From assembly GCA_016840385.1 (NCBI GenBank), contig JAEOSL010000041.1, positions 1 to 26,346 of the forward strand: 26,346 bases of DNA, written 5' to 3'. Below are positions 24,319 to 26,346 of the stretch, in pieces. This stretch comes from Candidatus Thorarchaeota archaeon (GTDB lineage: Archaea; Asgardarchaeota; Thorarchaeia; Thorarchaeales; Thorarchaeaceae). Positions within the stretch are counted from its first letter, which is position 1, and each line of letters begins with the position of its first letter. Made by a program: the position numbers and the translations under genes. Below the pieces are notes generated by a model. It had not been told where the DNA came from. It ran no database searches and saw only the letters and a program-made list of their open reading frames with translations.

Positions 24319-24437
24319 CTTTTGCTACCTGAGTTATTTTTTGCATCCTCTCTCTGGACGCACTGGCGCTATTTGAGTAATCCAGTATTTGAGTCTATGC
24401 CGATTGAACATAGACGACAATTCGGTTGTTTACTTTC

Positions 24438-24509
24438 GGGAGACTGTCCCCCTCGCCGGCATCCGCTTGGACGGATGGTGCTATCCAGTAAAACCCACAA
24501 TCAGCGAGG
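24438..24509 (+). ncRNA. Candidate structured RNA/leader upstream of the polymerase operon
   Basis: In the 212-base gap 24319-24530, three perfect stems cluster: GGGA (24438-24441) with TCCC (24447-24450); CCTCGC (24451-24456) with GCGAGG (24504-24509); and inside that, CATCCG (24460-24465) with CGGATG (24472-24477). The segment is GC-rich against an AT-rich background. It could be a 5' leader element of the following operon or a small RNA; no tRNA, box C/D or known riboswitch pattern fits. The rest of the gap shows nothing. Confidence 0.3.
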
Positions 24510-24533
24510 TTACTGTATGAGGGCTGAACAGTG

Positions 24534-24842
24534 ATGTTCAGACATGCCAACCAAGAGGATGCAAACGTGGGACGTACAGTCCGAACATTCAGAGATGGTA
24601 TCAAAATTGAAGAAGCACGCTGGAAAGGGTTCCGGCGTACACTGAGACCATCCCAGAGAGAACGATTCGACCGCATATTCGACTCTGCAAGAGGGTATGC
24701 TGATGCGGGTACAATGATTGTGACCCCACGTATTGCGGAAGTGATCCTGCTATCGGCAATCCTTGAGATGTTAGGAAATCTTGACGACATTGCAAAGAGG
24801 GTGGAGGCCTTGGAACAACGACTTGAGGAGACCACCCCCTGA
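24534..24842 (+). CDS. Small basic-then-coiled-coil protein in operon with DNA polymerase
   Basis: A 102-residue protein of unknown family. The first half is Arg-rich (TVRTFRDGIKIEEARWKGFR, RPSQRERFDR), suggesting nucleic-acid contact. The second half is two hydrophobic helices ending in a coiled-coil-like segment (NLDDIAKRVEALEQRLEE). Its stop overlaps the polymerase start (TGATG), so the two are translated together and may form a complex. GAGGG lies 10 bases upstream of the ATG; a GTG three bases earlier is an alternative start. A polymerase accessory subunit is the natural guess, supported only by context. Confidence 0.68.
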   Translation: MFRHANQEDANVGRTVRTFRDGIKIEEARWKGFRRTLRPSQRERFDRIFDSARGYADAGTMIVTPRIAEVILLSAILEMLGNLDDIAKRVEALEQRLEETTP

Positions 24843-26346
24843 TGAGAAAGACTGGCTGGCTCTTGGATGCGAATATCGACTATGAGAAAGAAGCGCTGAC
24901 CTTGTGGATCAAACATGAGGGCAAGACCCGGGGATATACCTATCGTGGATTCCATCCTTCGATATTCGTCAGCACGGACATGATTCGAAGTGGGGACTGG
25001 AGTGATTCACAGATTCTTCGTTCGGTTCTCGAACATCCGAAAATTGTTGACTCGGAGATAGTACGTAAATTTGTCAGCGTCTATGATGACGAAAAGACTC
25101 CAGTGCTCCAAGTTCTCACAACGCCAGAGGCACAGAGAGAAGTAGCAGCAGACCTAGAGAAACTACCAGGAGCCATAGTGTTTCATGCGGATATTGATGC
25201 AGTGCAACAGCTCTTCATAGCGAAGAACCTGTTTGCCTTTGGAAATGTCGAGTTTGAGTTGCGTGGCGAGGATATTGTACATATCGAATGTCTTGATGAC
25301 CGTGACAACCCAGAGTACGACCTCCCAGAATTCGAAGAGATGGACTTTGAAGTGCTCATAGACACGGACCAGATATTTCCCGTTATGGAAGATAGAATAC
25401 ATCACATCGATGTCTATCACAGGGGGAATACAATCCGTATCGATGAAGAGGACGAGGGAGAGATTCTCAGGCAGTTCCAAGAGACCCTCAATAGAATTGA
25501 CCCAGATGTAATTGTCAGTAGAGGTGGAGATGAGAAACTCTTCAGATATCTCAGTATTCGAGCCAAGGCGAATGGAATGGATCTTATTCTCTCACGTGAT
25601 GGAAAACCACTGAGGGTCACGCAGGGAGCACCACAGTCATTCTGGCAATACAATCGAATCGTATACAGGTCAGGAACCCAGGTCATCTTGAACGGGAGAA
25701 TCCACATTGACAGAGGAAAGACGGGCATGCACTTCTATTCACCAATAGGATTGGAGGGAGTGGCAGAGAGCTGCCGACTCGCGCTTGGAAGACCACAGCG
25801 GGTTTCCCGAATGACCATTGGTGCAGTGAATGCTGCCGTTCAGTACTATAATGCGTTCAAGATGGACATACTGATTCCACCGGTGAAGAAGAACCCTGAG
25901 TTTCTCAAGTCTATCAATGAATTGGCTGCCATAGATAGAGGTGGACTGATACTTCAGCCAAGGCCAGATATCTATGAGAACATTGCAGAGTGCGATTTCT
26001 CGTCTATGTATCCTACGCTCATGGTCACCAGAAATATCAGCCCTGAAACTATCTGCACTAGGAATGATTGCCCTTATGGTGAGGAACACTGCATACCTGT
26101 TCCCGAACTCAACTTCAAACTATGTACTCGAAAAAGAGGCATAGTATCAAAGTCCTTGGAGATGATAGTCAATAGACGAACAGACCTCAAGAGATTGATA
26201 GAAGAGGGAAACGATGCGAAAAAATACGAGTTGATCCAGAATACTCTGAAGGGAGTACTGGTTTCTTGTTTTGGATATCTTGGTTTCAAGAATGCCAAGT
26301 TTGGAAGAGTTGAAGCGCATACCGCAGTCACAGCTCTTGCCAGAGA
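24842..26346 (+). CDS. Family B DNA polymerase (partial, runs off right edge)
   Basis: About 501 codons are visible and open to the window end. The N-terminal and exonuclease-like regions occupy 1-380. Exonuclease motif I reads IDTD (Asp174, Asp176) rather than DIE, and motif II reads SRGGDEKLF, so proofreading is doubtful. Polymerase motif A is DFSSMYP (385-391) with the catalytic Asp385. A Cys cluster follows (C405, C410, C417, C428), probably a zinc knuckle. Motif B is KGVLVSCFGYLGF (from Lys470). Motif C lies beyond the edge. The sequence resembles a divergent archaeal/bacterial PolB clade rather than the main replicative PolB3, but I cannot place it firmly. The start overlaps the small upstream gene. 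Confidence 0.9.
   Translation, partial: MRKTGWLLDANIDYEKEALTLWIKHEGKTRGYTYRGFHPSIFVSTDMIRSGDWSDSQILRSVLEHPKIVDSEIVRKFVSVYDDEKTPVLQVLTTPEAQREVAADLEKLPGAIVFHADIDAVQQLFIAKNLFAFGNVEFELRGEDIVHIECLDDRDNPEYDLPEFEEMDFEVLIDTDQIFPVMEDRIHHIDVYHRGNTIRIDEEDEGEILRQFQETLNRIDPDVIVSRGGDEKLFRYLSIRAKANGMDLILSRDGKPLRVTQGAPQSFWQYNRIVYRSGTQVILNGRIHIDRGKTGMHFYSPIGLEGVAESCRLALGRPQRVSRMTIGAVNAAVQYYNAFKMDILIPPVKKNPEFLKSINELAAIDRGGLILQPRPDIYENIAECDFSSMYPTLMVTRNISPETICTRNDCPYGEEHCIPVPELNFKLCTRKRGIVSKSLEMIVNRRTDLKRLIEEGNDAKKYELIQNTLKGVLVSCFGYLGFKNAKFGRVEAHTAVTALAR

Noticed and set aside
24395..24955. Leftward 186-codon open frame
   Set aside because: It covers the small protein and polymerase start, which are supported by a TGATG overlap and motifs; the antisense product is low in complexity and shows no domain.

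Overview
The window looks like chromosomal DNA from an archaeon, most plausibly an Asgard archaeon (Thorarchaeia-like is my guess, not proven). The evidence is two Ras/Rab-type small GTPases, a roadblock/LC7 protein, a seven-blade WD40 protein and a HEAT protein with an adaptin-appendage-like tail, sitting among archaeal housekeeping genes: an EF-2 paralog, an archaeal ThyA-type thymidylate synthase, class III ribonucleotide reductase, KaiC-type ATPases and a family B DNA polymerase. Genes are tightly packed, Shine-Dalgarno (SD) sites are mostly clear, TTG/GTG starts are frequent, and many convergent neighbours end only 3-23 bases apart. No rRNA, tRNA, CRISPR array, transposase or insertion sequence was seen.

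Layout. 1-6.05 kb: the 3' tip of an unknown gene, a large subtilisin-like protease with FG-GAP repeats (-), an extremely Trp-rich protein with a Cys-rich N-terminus and a TGT-like zinc motif (+), and an 8-TM membrane protein (-). 6.2-9.0 kb: a small accessory patch with an XRE-ImmA/IrrE and DUF4411 PIN pair (-) and an HNH/NUMOD3 homing-endonuclease-like gene (+) whose SD lies inside a perfect hairpin. 9.0-12.5 kb: nucleotide metabolism, with a redoxin-nrdD pair coupled by an ATGA overlap (-) and thymidylate synthase (+) preceded by a tiny in-frame ORF. 12.5-15.9 kb: an Lrp/AsnC regulator with a palindrome in front, a sugar N-acetyltransferase of the WbpD type, and an EF-2 paralog with no diphthamide histidine (+).

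15.9-24.3 kb is the most interesting part. A five-gene minus-strand operon (roadblock, thioredoxin-like, KaiC-like ATPase, degenerate KaiC-like ATPase, TPR alpha-solenoid) is divergent from a Rab-like GTPase. Next come a WD40 beta-propeller and, divergent from it, a HEAT plus appendage-like protein, convergent with a second Rab-like GTPase. This brings together switch GTPases, a possible GTPase regulator, ATPases, an alpha-solenoid, a beta-propeller and a coat-appendage-like protein, so it is a candidate Asgard membrane-remodelling or signalling module.

24.3-26.3 kb: a GC-rich region able to form several stems, then a 102-residue unknown protein overlapping the start of a family B DNA polymerase that runs off the right edge.
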